A DNA stretch of 64,000 nucleotides from Billgrantia azerbaijanica (GTDB lineage Bacteria > Pseudomonadota > Gammaproteobacteria > Pseudomonadales > Halomonadaceae): positions 1 through 64,000 of the forward strand of contig SBLD01000004.1 in the NCBI GenBank assembly GCA_004551485.1, read 5' to 3'. Below are positions 1-6,999 of the stretch, one piece after another. Every line of letters begins with the position of its first letter. Within the stretch, counting starts at the first letter, position 1. The notes under the pieces were generated by a model. The model did no database searches. It had not been told where the DNA came from and was given only the letters and a program-made list of their open reading frames with translations. Position numbers and translations under genes: made by a program.

Positions 1-53
1 ATCTGTTCCGATGAAAGAGCACTGATAAAAACCGGACAATCTGAACTGATGAA

Positions 54-578
54 ATGCGGACAACCTTCATTGGCGTTGACACTGACGAGCGATGGGCGAC
101 CGATCTCACCCACGTGTGGTGTGGAAAGGATCGGCGAGCCAGCCTGGCGGTGATCATCGACTGCTGCACACGAGAGATCCTCGGCTGGCGATTATCGGAC
201 AATGGCAGCAGCAAGACCGCGGAGGCGGCGTTGGAGGAAGCGCTGATCTATCGGCTCGGGGCGCTGGGGCGCGTTCAGCAACCGTTGGCACTGCGCTCCG
301 ACAACGGGCTCGTGTTCAGCAGTCGCCACTATACGAGCACGGTGAAGGCCTATGGCCTGACGCAGGAGTTCACGACGCCGTATACACCGGAACAGAACGG
401 GCTCGTGGAGCGCTTCTTCCGCTCCTTGAAGGAAGAGTGCATATGGCTCCATCGCTTCGAGTCGCTGGGCCAAGCCAGGGTCGTGATCGATCGCTGGATC
501 CGGTACTACAACGAAGAGCGGCCACATCAGTCTCTGGACTACGTGGCACCCCGAGCACACCCGGCATTAGCCGCGTAG
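54..578 (+). CDS. IS3-family transposase (OrfB), 5'-truncated
   Basis: This is the catalytic (rve/DDE integrase) part of an IS3-family transposase, which cuts and joins the element's ends. The three acidic residues are visible: Asp in WATDLTHVW near residue 17, Asp in RSDNG near residue 84, and Glu in NGLVERFF near residue 122; the PHQSL tail is typical of the family. Full-length OrfB proteins are about 270-300 residues. Here only 174 can be read, because the frame is closed by a TGA at 42-44, so the N-terminal HTH_21-like part is missing or lies in another frame. The element is probably inactive. Its right end may lie near 580-606, but no matching left end is inside the window. Confidence 0.8.
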   Translation: MRTTFIGVDTDERWATDLTHVWCGKDRRASLAVIIDCCTREILGWRLSDNGSSKTAEAALEEALIYRLGALGRVQQPLALRSDNGLVFSSRHYTSTVKAYGLTQEFTTPYTPEQNGLVERFFRSLKEECIWLHRFESLGQARVVIDRWIRYYNEERPHQSLDYVAPRAHPALAA

Positions 579-718
579 GGTGTGCAGAAACCAGGGGGTC
601 ATTACAATGGTTGATTACCTTATCTAGGAATTTGACAAAAACCCCAATGAAACAGATAGTTATTTGTTACATGGGATGGAGGGGGGCTTTTTTGCTATAC
701 ACCTCCGTTCTAGTTTTC

Positions 719-789
719 ACATAACCAGGGGCTGCAGTTGACCGGTTTGTGCTGGCGCTCCAACCGGTAGCTGAGCCTAGGCGTTAATA
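719..789 (+). other. attC-like integron recombination site (upstream)
   Basis: An imperfect 71-base palindrome. The left core-like box ACATAAC is at 719-725 and the right core GTT at 783-785. The inner arms ACCGGTT and AACCGGT pair perfectly around a 14-base loop. Further out GGCT and CAG pair with AGCC and CTG, leaving one extra G unpaired in the left arm and a short unpaired spacer, as attC sites do. The loop contains GCTGGCGCTCC, identical to the loop of the second site at 1522-1597. The outer boxes match RYYYAAC/GTTRRRY less well than in the second site. I infer that it belongs to the preceding cassette, which is now mostly replaced by the transposase fragment. Confidence 0.65.
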
Positions 790-809
790 TTAATATGAGT
801 TCAGTCTAA

Positions 810-1520
810 ATGCGTAAATCGGTAATCACGGCAGATCCAGAGGTTAGAGGAAGATCAATCTTGAGGCGTTACGTGGACTTGCCGAAGCTCTTGGATCTTC
901 TGCATACCAAAAGCTTGTACTTGCGCCGAGCCGACGGATTCTCTGATCGGCTAGAGGGTGCTCTTTTTCCCAGCCTCAGAGAGGCGATAGATGAAGAATT
1001 TGAGAAGGGGAATCTAAAAACCCGTTCAAGTGACTTTTATCGTAATGCGAGAGAGGGTAGTTACGTCTGCTGCTGGACTATCGGTGCGCGTGACAATATG
1101 GCATTGTGGCAGTTGTATGGTGGCGTTAAGTCTAGCGTTGCCATTACCACAACCGTTGACCGGCTAGTAAGCACTCTCTCCAGATGGGACCGCTCTGTCC
1201 ATTTATACAAGATCAAATATATAGATCATTCAAAGCCACCCAACTTCGCAATAGGGGCATACAGGGACGTCCTTCAATATAAAAGTGATGCGTATAAGTT
1301 TGAAAATGAACTTCGGGTTGTTTTGACAAATCTGAATGACATATCGCAAAACCCAATGGGTGTTAAGATGAAGTTGGGCGATATAAATGAATTGGTCAGG
1401 AGTATTGTTGTTTCTCCCGAAGCTGACGAGTCATTTGTGAGTGCTGTGGCCGATCTCTGCAAAAAGTACGGTCTTAAATCGCCAGTGAGGCGTTCAAAGT
1501 TAGCGTTCATCCCGACGTAA
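810..1520 (+). CDS. DUF2971-like protein in an integron gene cassette
   Basis: A 236-residue protein of unknown function resembling DUF2971. It has an early Tyr/Leu-rich segment, then CCWTIG...MALWQLYGG (family pattern: W, then MW..YG) near residues 89-107, and the KSDAYKFENELRVVL segment near 155-169. No signal peptide or membrane segment is seen. Base composition is clearly AT-richer than the chromosome to the right. The start is preceded only by a weak ribosome binding site, and the stop codon sits directly against the next attC core, both usual for cassette genes. DUF2971 proteins often occur in defence islands and mobile elements; a specific activity is not known to me. Confidence 0.75.
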   Translation: MRKSVITADPEVRGRSILRRYVDLPKLLDLLHTKSLYLRRADGFSDRLEGALFPSLREAIDEEFEKGNLKTRSSDFYRNAREGSYVCCWTIGARDNMALWQLYGGVKSSVAITTTVDRLVSTLSRWDRSVHLYKIKYIDHSKPPNFAIGAYRDVLQYKSDAYKFENELRVVLTNLNDISQNPMGVKMKLGDINELVRSIVVSPEADESFVSAVADLCKKYGLKSPVRRSKLAFIPT

Positions 1521-1521
1521 A

Positions 1522-1597
1522 ACTTAACAAGAGTGTCAACGGGACAGATTTGTCCCGCTGGCGCTCCACAAATCGGCTCGTTACGCCATCGTTAAAC
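1522..1597 (+). other. attC-like integron recombination site (downstream)
   Basis: A 76-base imperfect palindrome beginning one base after the stop codon of the DUF2971 gene. ACTTAAC at 1522-1528 fits RYYYAAC perfectly, and GTTAAAC at 1591-1597 fits GTTRRRY perfectly. The arms GATTTGT and ACAAATC pair around a 14-base loop that carries GCTGGCGCTCC, the same core as in the upstream site. Outer pairing (AACG.G) is interrupted, as expected. Together the two sites bound a cassette from about 784 to 1591. No integron integrase gene is in the window. Confidence 0.75.
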
Positions 1598-1785
1598 ATC
1601 AGAAGAATCTCAATGGCCGCTTCTGGCCGTTACCCGCCATCAGCAAGCGCAAGGTCGCTCCGGAGATAGCCAGGATCGCCTCAGTCCTCAGCGTGTTGCA
1701 TTGATTCCGTAGCGCGCTCAAGGGGAGTCCGTCTCATTGGTTTTCAACCGGGAGCGTTGAACGGAGACAATTGTGGATTGGAGGT

Positions 1786-1813
1786 GGGGGGGGGGGGGGG
1801 GGGGGGGGGGGGG
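1786..1813 (+). repeat. Homopolymer of 28 G
   Basis: An uninterrupted run of 28 G lies on the plus strand in non-coding DNA, 315 bases before the start of the DUF2235 gene. Runs of this length are very rare in bacterial genomes. It could be a slippage-prone (phase-variable) tract, or an assembly or sequencing artefact such as a two-colour-chemistry poly-G join. Confidence 0.9.
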
Positions 1814-1912
1814 AAGTCAGCCAGTGGTGGTGTTGCCAACCGGTATGTGGGGATTGTCCTTGTAGAAAAATGGAGATTCCTAGTCCAATGGTTGTAGGAA
1901 AATCCCTGCGCC

Positions 1913-1932
1913 TTGTCAGCCGACGCTGACAA
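1913..1932 (+). repeat. Perfect 8-base inverted repeat
   Basis: TTGTCAGC at 1913-1920 and GCTGACAA at 1925-1932 are perfect complements around the 4-base loop CGAC. There is no T-tract on either side, so a regulator site or a structured leader element is as likely as a terminator. It lies about 200 bases upstream of the DUF2235 gene start. Confidence 0.4.
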
Positions 1933-2128
1933 TCGCACGACCCATGTCAAACTTTTACCGATTGTGAATAGCGGGGCAGTCGCACAGCCACTACGTTGGC
2001 TGGAGTGTGTCGGTTATCGTCAAAATGGCTGCTTTCGACCTCTCACAGAAAAAAGAAAGTGCTCGTGCAAGGCTGCCTATTGACGCAACCCGGCAGGGAA
2101 AGCTGGCTTGAAACAGGGAGTTTGGTTG

Positions 2129-3145
2129 ATGAAGAGACTCGTCATTTGCTCCGATGGCACTTGGCAGTCCCCCGAGAGCGACAATGCCACGCATGTGCTG
2201 CGCTTGGCCCGAGGCATCGCTCCGGAAGATGCCGGCGGTAACAAGCAGGTCGTGTACTACGACTGGGGCGTCGGCACCGAGGGCGACAGCGTCCGGGGCG
2301 GGGCAACCGGGGCTGGCATCGACAAGAACATCATGGATTGCTACCGCTTCATCGTTCACAACTACGAGCCCGACGATCAGCTCTTTCTGTTCGGTTTCAG
2401 CCGCGGCGCCTATACCGTGCGCTCGCTGGCCGGGCTCATTCGCCAATGCGGTGTGCTGCGTCGTGAATACGCCGACAAGATTCCGGCCGCCTATGCGCTG
2501 TATCGGCAGCGCTCGAAGAGCTCGGCGCCCGGTGAACCCAAGGCCAGGACGTTTCGGCGTGCTCATGCCGTGGCGGACGTGACCCCCATCGAATTCGTCG
2601 GCGTGTGGGATACCGTGGGTGCCCTGGGCATTCCCGCGCCATTTCTTGGCACCTTGGGCAGCGCTCGCTACCTGTTTCACGACACGGCACCCAGCAAGAT
2701 CATCCAGCACGCCCGACATGCCGTCTCCATTGACGAGAACCGGGAGGATTTCGAGCCGGCACTGTGGACGACCAAGCCGGGCCTGGATCTGCAGCAGGTC
2801 TGGTTCGCCGGGGTGCATACCGATATCGGGGGCGGTTACAAGGACCGAGCGCTGGGCGACCATGCCGGTGAATGGATGGCCGCCGAGGCCGAACGCTACG
2901 GACTGGCGTTCGAACCGCATTTCATCGCTTCCATGGCACCTGACCATGCCGCGGATCAACACAATGAGTACAAGGGGTTCTACCGACTGATGCGCCGCTC
3001 GGAGACGCGGAAGGTGGAGCCGTGCCTGCACCACAGCGTGAAGCGGCGCTGGGAGGATCCCCAAGTGCATTACCCCAGCAAGGCGTTATCCCGGCTGCTG
3101 GATGACCTCGGCGGTGACTGGAATCGGGTCCAGGTCGTGGGATGA
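2129..3145 (+). CDS. DUF2235 (T6SS phospholipase-like) alpha/beta hydrolase
   Basis: A 338-residue DUF2235 protein, the alpha/beta-hydrolase fold also used by Tle1-type phospholipase effectors. It opens with the family motif KRLVICSDGTW, has the nucleophile elbow GFSRG with Ser91, and conserved GVWDTVGALG and GVHTDIGGGY segments that carry the likely acid and later active-site residues. No signal peptide is seen. An earlier ATG exists at 2108, but 2129 is preferred because AGGGAG lies 8 bases upstream and family proteins start at this point. There is no VgrG, PAAR or adaptor gene next to it, so an effector role is not supported by context. A housekeeping lipid or ester hydrolase is equally possible. 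Confidence 0.85.
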   Translation: MKRLVICSDGTWQSPESDNATHVLRLARGIAPEDAGGNKQVVYYDWGVGTEGDSVRGGATGAGIDKNIMDCYRFIVHNYEPDDQLFLFGFSRGAYTVRSLAGLIRQCGVLRREYADKIPAAYALYRQRSKSSAPGEPKARTFRRAHAVADVTPIEFVGVWDTVGALGIPAPFLGTLGSARYLFHDTAPSKIIQHARHAVSIDENREDFEPALWTTKPGLDLQQVWFAGVHTDIGGGYKDRALGDHAGEWMAAEAERYGLAFEPHFIASMAPDHAADQHNEYKGFYRLMRRSETRKVEPCLHHSVKRRWEDPQVHYPSKALSRLLDDLGGDWNRVQVVG

Positions 3146-3168
3146 GCCGTGGGGGAATGCCTGCTCCC

Positions 3169-3507
3169 CTACAGCGTGATCACCTGATCCGGCGGGTTGC
3201 CGCCGAGGGCGGCGTAGAGGTCGGGGAAGCAGCCGATGGGCACGCCGGGCATCAGCTGGTCGGCGATCTCGCGCTCGTAGCAGCACTGGTCGCAGCCCAT
3301 CAGCAGCATGCCGTTCATCTCGGCGACGGCGCGCAGGCGTTCACCGATGGGGTTGCCGGCCACCAGCACGTAGTTGTTGTCCTCGAAGAAGAACATGCCG
3401 ACCACTTCGGCGCCGTGGCGGTTCTCCTCGAGCTGGGGGAGGATCATCCTGGCGAGCACGTAGGAGACGTTGTGGCGCTGGGTGGCGAAGAGGTAGGCGA
3501 CCTTCAT
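3169..3507 (-). CDS. DsrE-like sulfur-relay family protein
   Basis: A 112-residue protein of the DsrE/DsrF-like fold, last gene of a five-gene operon. It has the family start KVAYLFAT, a hydrophobic GMFFFEDNNYVL strand, and clustered cysteines: Cys72, Cys75 and Cys76 (GCDQCC) plus Cys93 (IGCFPDLY). DsrE-like proteins carry sulfur as persulfide or help regulate its transfer. From memory it resembles the DsrE-related proteins called SaoD, which also sit beside NitT/TauT-type ABC transporters; I could not check this. Its start overlaps the preceding gene by 4 bases, so translation is coupled. I infer that it handles sulfur from the imported substrate, or protects a redox partner. Confidence 0.75.
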   Translation of the reverse strand: MKVAYLFATQRHNVSYVLARMILPQLEENRHGAEVVGMFFFEDNNYVLVAGNPIGERLRAVAEMNGMLLMGCDQCCYEREIADQLMPGVPIGCFPDLYAALGGNPPDQVITL

Positions 3508-3899
3508 GGCAAACACTCCTTGTGGGTGGTGAGGAGGGCGGCGCGCAGGGCGGCCACGGCGAGGGTGGCGCGGTCCTGGCGCGCGGGCGGCACGCCCTGG
3601 AGCAGGGCCGCCAGGGCGTCGGCGTCCAGGCCGGGCGTCGCGTGCAGCGGCCTGCCGGTTTCGTGGTCGGCCAGCGCCTGGCAGTAGGCGACGAGTGTGG
3701 CGCAGGGCGTGGCCTCGAAGCGCGCCTCGGCGATGGTGGCGTCGCGCAGCGCCAGGCTGAAGCGGGCGCGCAGGCCCTGGGGCGTCTCGATCCACTCGCC
3801 GGCATGGGGCAGCGGCGGGGCACGACGCGTGCGCAGGCCGCGCTCCAGGCAGTCATGGAGGCGCAGGGGGCGCGGCGGGGCGCCGTTGCCGCCCGCCAT
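3504..3899 (-). CDS. NifU/IscU-like iron-sulfur scaffold-type protein
   Basis: A 131-residue protein that resembles the N-terminal scaffold domain of NifU/IscU. The recognisable part is the strand-loop LRDATIAEARFEATPC followed by a helix with Cys73, and GRPL, matching the family pattern (I..a.F...GC...ia.....e...G). Cysteines are at 17, 66, 73 and near the C-terminus (HKECLP), so the usual three-ligand pattern is only partly kept. In IscU the scaffold assembles [2Fe-2S] clusters; here a sulfur-binding or repurposed role is possible. Its ATG overlaps the permease stop (TGATG), and its end overlaps the DsrE-like gene by 4 bases. The assignment is moderate. Confidence 0.55.
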   Translation of the reverse strand: MAGGNGAPPRPLRLHDCLERGLRTRRAPPLPHAGEWIETPQGLRARFSLALRDATIAEARFEATPCATLVAYCQALADHETGRPLHATPGLDADALAALLQGVPPARQDRATLAVAALRAALLTTHKECLP

Positions 3900-4660
3900 C
3901 AGCGGTACTTCCAGCGCAGCAGGTAGCGTTCCAGGACGCCGGCCAGGCCGAAGAGGATCATCACGAAGACCAGCACCAGCACGATCAGCGCGAAGGTGAG
4001 CGCGGCGTTGTAGGTGCTCTGGGCGAAGGCCAACAGGTAGCCCAGGCCGCGGCTGGAGGCGACGAACTCGCCCACCACGGCGCCGGTGAAGGCGAAGCCC
4101 ACGGCGACCTTGAGGCTGCCCATCACCCAGGCCACCACCGAGGGCACGTAGACCTCGCGCAGCAGCACCAGCGGGCCGCCGCCGAGGGTCTTCACGCGTT
4201 CCACCAGGCGCGTGTCGACGTCGCGGATGCCGTTGTAGACGGCGAAGAAGGTGAGCACCACCACCAGGATGAAGGAGAGCGCCACCTTCGAGGCGATGCC
4301 GATGCCCAGCCAGATGATGAACAGCGGGGCGAGGATCACCCGCGGGATGGCGTTGAGCATGGCCATCACCGGCTCGAGCAGCTCCGCCACCGGGCGCAGC
4401 AGGGCCGCGATGAAGCCGAGCAGGGCGCCGCCGATCAGCCCCAGGAAGAGGCCGAGCAGGGCGGCGCCGAAGGTCGCCTCGAGGTGCTCGTAGATGTCGC
4501 CCTCGACGAACAGCTCGGCGATGGCGCCGCCGATCGCCGAGGGCGGCGGGGCGTAGAAGGGGTCGATCCAGCCCAGCGCGCTGATGCCCTCCCAGAGCAG
4601 CAGCACCAGGGCCAGGGCGCCGGCGCGGCGCAGCTGCAGCCAGAGCGTCTCTCGCTTCAT
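3899..4660 (-). CDS. NitT/TauT-type ABC transporter permease
   Basis: A 253-residue inner-membrane permease of the BPD_transp_1 family (SsuC/TauC type) with about six hydrophobic segments. The cytoplasmic coupling loop lies at TLGGGPLVLLREVYVPS, the EAA-type motif through which it touches the ATPase. FAFTGAVVGEFVASSRGLG is the usual following segment of sulfonate, nitrate and taurine permeases. The start codon overlaps the ATPase stop codon by 4 bases. With the receptor and ATPase it forms a complete importer; the substrate cannot be read from the permease alone. Confidence 0.88.
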   Translation of the reverse strand: MKRETLWLQLRRAGALALVLLLWEGISALGWIDPFYAPPPSAIGGAIAELFVEGDIYEHLEATFGAALLGLFLGLIGGALLGFIAALLRPVAELLEPVMAMLNAIPRVILAPLFIIWLGIGIASKVALSFILVVVLTFFAVYNGIRDVDTRLVERVKTLGGGPLVLLREVYVPSVVAWVMGSLKVAVGFAFTGAVVGEFVASSRGLGYLLAFAQSTYNAALTFALIVLVLVFVMILFGLAGVLERYLLRWKYR

Positions 4661-5439
4661 GGTGTCGCGGCCTCCGTCTCCGTTCGTTGCCGCGCGGCGG
4701 GGGCGCGCACCTCCTCGGAGAGGGCGTCCCACAGGGCGCGGGCGGTCACCGCGAACTGGCGCTCCTCCTTCACGCGCAGCAGGTCGCGCGGCCGCGGCAG
4801 GTCGATCTCCCAGCGTCCCTTGACGTGGGCGCGCGGGCCGTTGCCGAGCAGCACCACCCGGTCGGAGACGGCCACCGCCTCCTCCAGGTCGTGGGTGACC
4901 ATGAGCACGGTGAGGTGCTCCTTTTCCACCCAGTCGAGCAGGTCCTCGGTGAGGTAGTGGCGCACGATGGCGTCGAGCGAGGCGAAGGGCTCGTCCATCA
5001 GCAGGAGTTTGGGGCGCAGGGCCAGTACCTGGGCGATCGCCACGCGCTTGCGCTGTCCGCCCGAGAGTTCGCGCGGGTAGCGGTCGCCGAACTGGCCGAG
5101 CCCCACCGAGTCGAGCCACTGCATGGCGGTGCGGCGCGCCTCGGCCTTGGCGGTGCCGCGGATGCGCAGGCCAAGCGCCACGTTGTCGCGGGCGGTGCGC
5201 CACGGCAGCAGGGCGTCGTCCTGGAACAGCAGGCCGATCTCGCGGCGCGTCAGGCCCAGGTAGACGTCTCCCGCGCTGGGCTTCTGCAGGCCCATGAGGG
5301 CGCGCAGCAGGGTGCTCTTGCCGCACCCCGAGGGGCCGATGAGGCTGACGAACTCGCCGGGCTTCACCTCGAGGTCGACGTTCTCCAGCACCGGCTCGGT
5401 GCCGTAGCTCATCTGCAGGCCGCGGATGTCCAGCATCAT
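4657..5439 (-). CDS. NitT/TauT-type ABC transporter ATPase
   Basis: A 260-residue ATPase that drives the importer. Visible motifs are Walker A GPSGCGKST, Q-loop LLFQDDALLPW, signature LSGGQRKR, Walker B LLLMDEPFASLD and the switch His in MVTHDLEEAV. The LLPW after the Q-loop is typical of the SsuB/TauB/NrtD branch. The first of two consecutive Met codons overlaps the receptor stop (ATGA); the second, three bases on, is also possible. A proline- and arginine-rich tail of about 50 residues follows the domain. Confidence 0.9.
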   Translation of the reverse strand: MMLDIRGLQMSYGTEPVLENVDLEVKPGEFVSLIGPSGCGKSTLLRALMGLQKPSAGDVYLGLTRREIGLLFQDDALLPWRTARDNVALGLRIRGTAKAEARRTAMQWLDSVGLGQFGDRYPRELSGGQRKRVAIAQVLALRPKLLLMDEPFASLDAIVRHYLTEDLLDWVEKEHLTVLMVTHDLEEAVAVSDRVVLLGNGPRAHVKGRWEIDLPRPRDLLRVKEERQFAVTARALWDALSEEVRAPAARQRTETEAATP

Positions 5440-6506
5440 GAGGCGACGATGTCCGGATTGGCGATCTGCTCGAGCTCGACGCTGCCGCCACGGCCGCCGG
5501 CGGCCTTCTGCACGTCGATCACGCGTTGCATGGCCTCCAGGTCGAGCTCGACGTCGCGGGGGTAGAGCGAGCCCCGGTAGCGCGCCAGGCTCTCGGCGAC
5601 GGTCTCGCGGTCGCCGCCGGTGATGATCTCGCGCGGCAGCGCCTCGACCAGTTCCTCGGGTTTGGCCTCCTGCACGTACTGCAGGCCCTTGGCCAGCGCA
5701 CGCGCCAGGCGCTGGATCTCCTCGCGGCGCGCGTCGAGCTCCTCGCGACGCACCGCCACGCCCATGAACTCGTAGGCGCCGCCGAGGTACTCGTTGGCGT
5801 CGTCGATGTCCATGCCGTTGACCAGCACCCGGGCGCCGCGCTCCTGGAGCAGCGACAGCGCCGGCTCCTGCACCATCCCGGCGTCGAGCTGGCCGAGGCG
5901 CAGGGCGTCGTAGAGGTTGGTGCCGACGGTGGCGAAGTCGACGCTGTCGAGGTCCACGCCGGCGCGCTGCAGCAGATAGCGCACGAAGGCGTGGTCGGCG
6001 TTGCCAAGCGCCGAGACGCCGATGGTCTTGCCGGCGAGGTCGCTGACCTCGGTGATGGTGTCGGCGCCCTCCACGCTGGTGGCCAGGGCGAACAGCGGCA
6101 GGCGGCCGGTGGTGGCGACGCGCACGATCTCGGCGCCGCTGGCGAAGGCGTTCAGCGCCGCATCGAAGGAGGTGGCGGCGTAGTCCACGGCGCCGCCGTT
6201 GAGCGCCTGCAGGGCGGCACTGCCACCGCGGGTGTAGACCAGCTCGACGTCGAACCCCTCCTCGGCGAAGAAGCCTGCCGCGCGGGTGGCCTCGTAGGGC
6301 ACGACGCACAGCAGCTGGCTGCAGAAGGCCAGGCGGATGTGCTTGAGCTCCTGGCCGAAGGCGGGGAACGGGCCGGCCAGGGCCGCCAGGCCGGCGGCGC
6401 CGGCCATGCCCTTGAGCACCGAGCGGCGGTTGAAGCCGCGGCTGACGTGAAGGATGTCCAGCTCGCCGCGCTCCCGCGGCTGCAGATCATGGCAGCAGTC
6501 AGACAT
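5436..6506 (-). CDS. Tat-exported ABC substrate-binding protein (NMT1/SsuA type)
   Basis: A 356-residue receptor of the NMT1/THI5/SsuA-like family, first gene of the operon. The N-terminus has a twin-arginine signal, FNRRSVLKG at about 25-33, followed by a hydrophobic stretch to FPAFG, so it is probably folded before export. The mature start has Cys62 and Cys67 (FCSQLLCVVP), where most family members have no cysteine pair. Downstream are GGSAALQAL and a QLDAGMVQEPAL segment typical of the fold. Its export route and cysteines fit a redox-active or sulfur-containing ligand, which also fits the DsrE-like and NifU-like partners. The substrate is unknown. Confidence 0.85.
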   Translation of the reverse strand: MSDCCHDLQPRERGELDILHVSRGFNRRSVLKGMAGAAGLAALAGPFPAFGQELKHIRLAFCSQLLCVVPYEATRAAGFFAEEGFDVELVYTRGGSAALQALNGGAVDYAATSFDAALNAFASGAEIVRVATTGRLPLFALATSVEGADTITEVSDLAGKTIGVSALGNADHAFVRYLLQRAGVDLDSVDFATVGTNLYDALRLGQLDAGMVQEPALSLLQERGARVLVNGMDIDDANEYLGGAYEFMGVAVRREELDARREEIQRLARALAKGLQYVQEAKPEELVEALPREIITGGDRETVAESLARYRGSLYPRDVELDLEAMQRVIDVQKAAGGRGGSVELEQIANPDIVAS

Positions 6507-6779
6507 GACGGCACTCCCGACGCGGGATTGTCCTTATGACTCTAAGAAAAGAGTGGAGCGCACCACAAAGAATAAACCGCGTTAGGCATATAACGGTGGG
6601 CGATGAAGGCAGGGACGAGCGGCCATGCATCGCTCTTGTGCACTGCGGCATGAGCGGGGACCGCGCTGGTGCAACCGAAAGTGACGGAGTGACGGAATGC
6701 GTACCGCCTCCGGCGTGCCTGTTTTTCCTAGGCCTTTGTTTTTAAATCACTTATATGTGAGTGGCACGGTATGCGCATT
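6507..6779. other. Intergenic region upstream of the Tat-receptor operon
   Basis: About 270 bases between the receptor start (minus strand) and the candidate small RNA (plus strand). It must hold the operon promoter and, towards 6740-6775, the promoter of the RNA; the stretch 6721-6760 is locally AT-rich. I could not place a convincing -35/-10 pair for either. No open reading frame with a ribosome binding site is supported. Confidence 0.4.
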
Positions 6780-6948
6780 GGATCGGGCAGACGGTCACCG
6801 AACGCAGCTCAGCCATGACGGCTATGACTGCGGATCCTATGACCACATCGCCCGGAGAGCGGCGGCGCAGCATAAGGATGCAGCGCAACGGGCGATACAA
6901 CGAGTGAGCTGGCGTGCTCCTACTGGTCCCCTTCGGGGGACCTTTTTT
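6780..6948 (+). ncRNA. Candidate structured small RNA
   Basis: No protein is supported here, but the plus strand folds into nested stems that end in a strong terminator. GGATC 6780-6784 pairs with GATCC 6833-6837, stacking directly on CGCAG 6803-6807 with CTGCG 6828-6832 and an inner AGCC/GGCT hairpin at 6811-6823. A second domain is closed by ATCGCCC 6847-6853 with GGGCGAT 6890-6896, and holds a GCAT/ATGC hairpin with loop AAGG. A small GAGC/GCTC hairpin precedes the terminator. No plus-strand gene follows, so it is more likely a free-standing RNA than a leader. The 5' end is uncertain. It has a few GGA motifs, but not enough to call it a CsrB/RsmZ-type RNA. Confidence 0.5.
6925..6948 (+). 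terminator. Rho-independent terminator with TTCG tetraloop
   Basis: GGTCCCC 6925-6931, loop TTCG, GGGGACC 6936-6942, then six T. This is a perfect 7-base stem with a stable tetraloop and U-tract on the plus strand only. No plus-strand coding gene ends nearby, which is the main sign of an RNA gene just upstream. Confidence 0.85.
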
Positions 6949-6999
6949 ATAGGCCACCATCGCGCCGGTGAGTGAGGTGAAACAATGCGACCTTCGTTG

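Larger units (their letters stand above)
1598..2128. other. Intergenic stretch with no supported gene
   Basis: Between the second attC-like site and the DUF2235 gene there is no convincing gene. A short open stretch encodes about 30 codons ending at the TGA near 1704 (... SVLH stop) but has no start codon and no family I recognise; it may be a remnant. The segment also holds the G28 run and the inverted repeat listed separately. The composition drifts from cassette-like to chromosome-like across the stretch. Confidence 0.5.

Noticed and set aside
1598-1704. Second cassette gene after the downstream attC-like site
   Set aside because: Only about 30 codons without a start codon or family; insufficient to call a gene.
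1744-1950. Minus-strand proline-rich open frame through the G28 run
   Set aside because: It consists mainly of Pro codons made by the homopolymer; no ribosome binding site or family is seen.
6762-6777. TGGCACG...GC resembling a sigma-54 promoter before the small RNA
   Set aside because: The -24 part is good, but the -12 part reads GCGC instead of TTGC.
6780-6948. CsrB/RsmZ-type regulatory RNA
   Set aside because: GGA motifs are few and mostly not in hairpin loops; no GacA-type upstream box was found.
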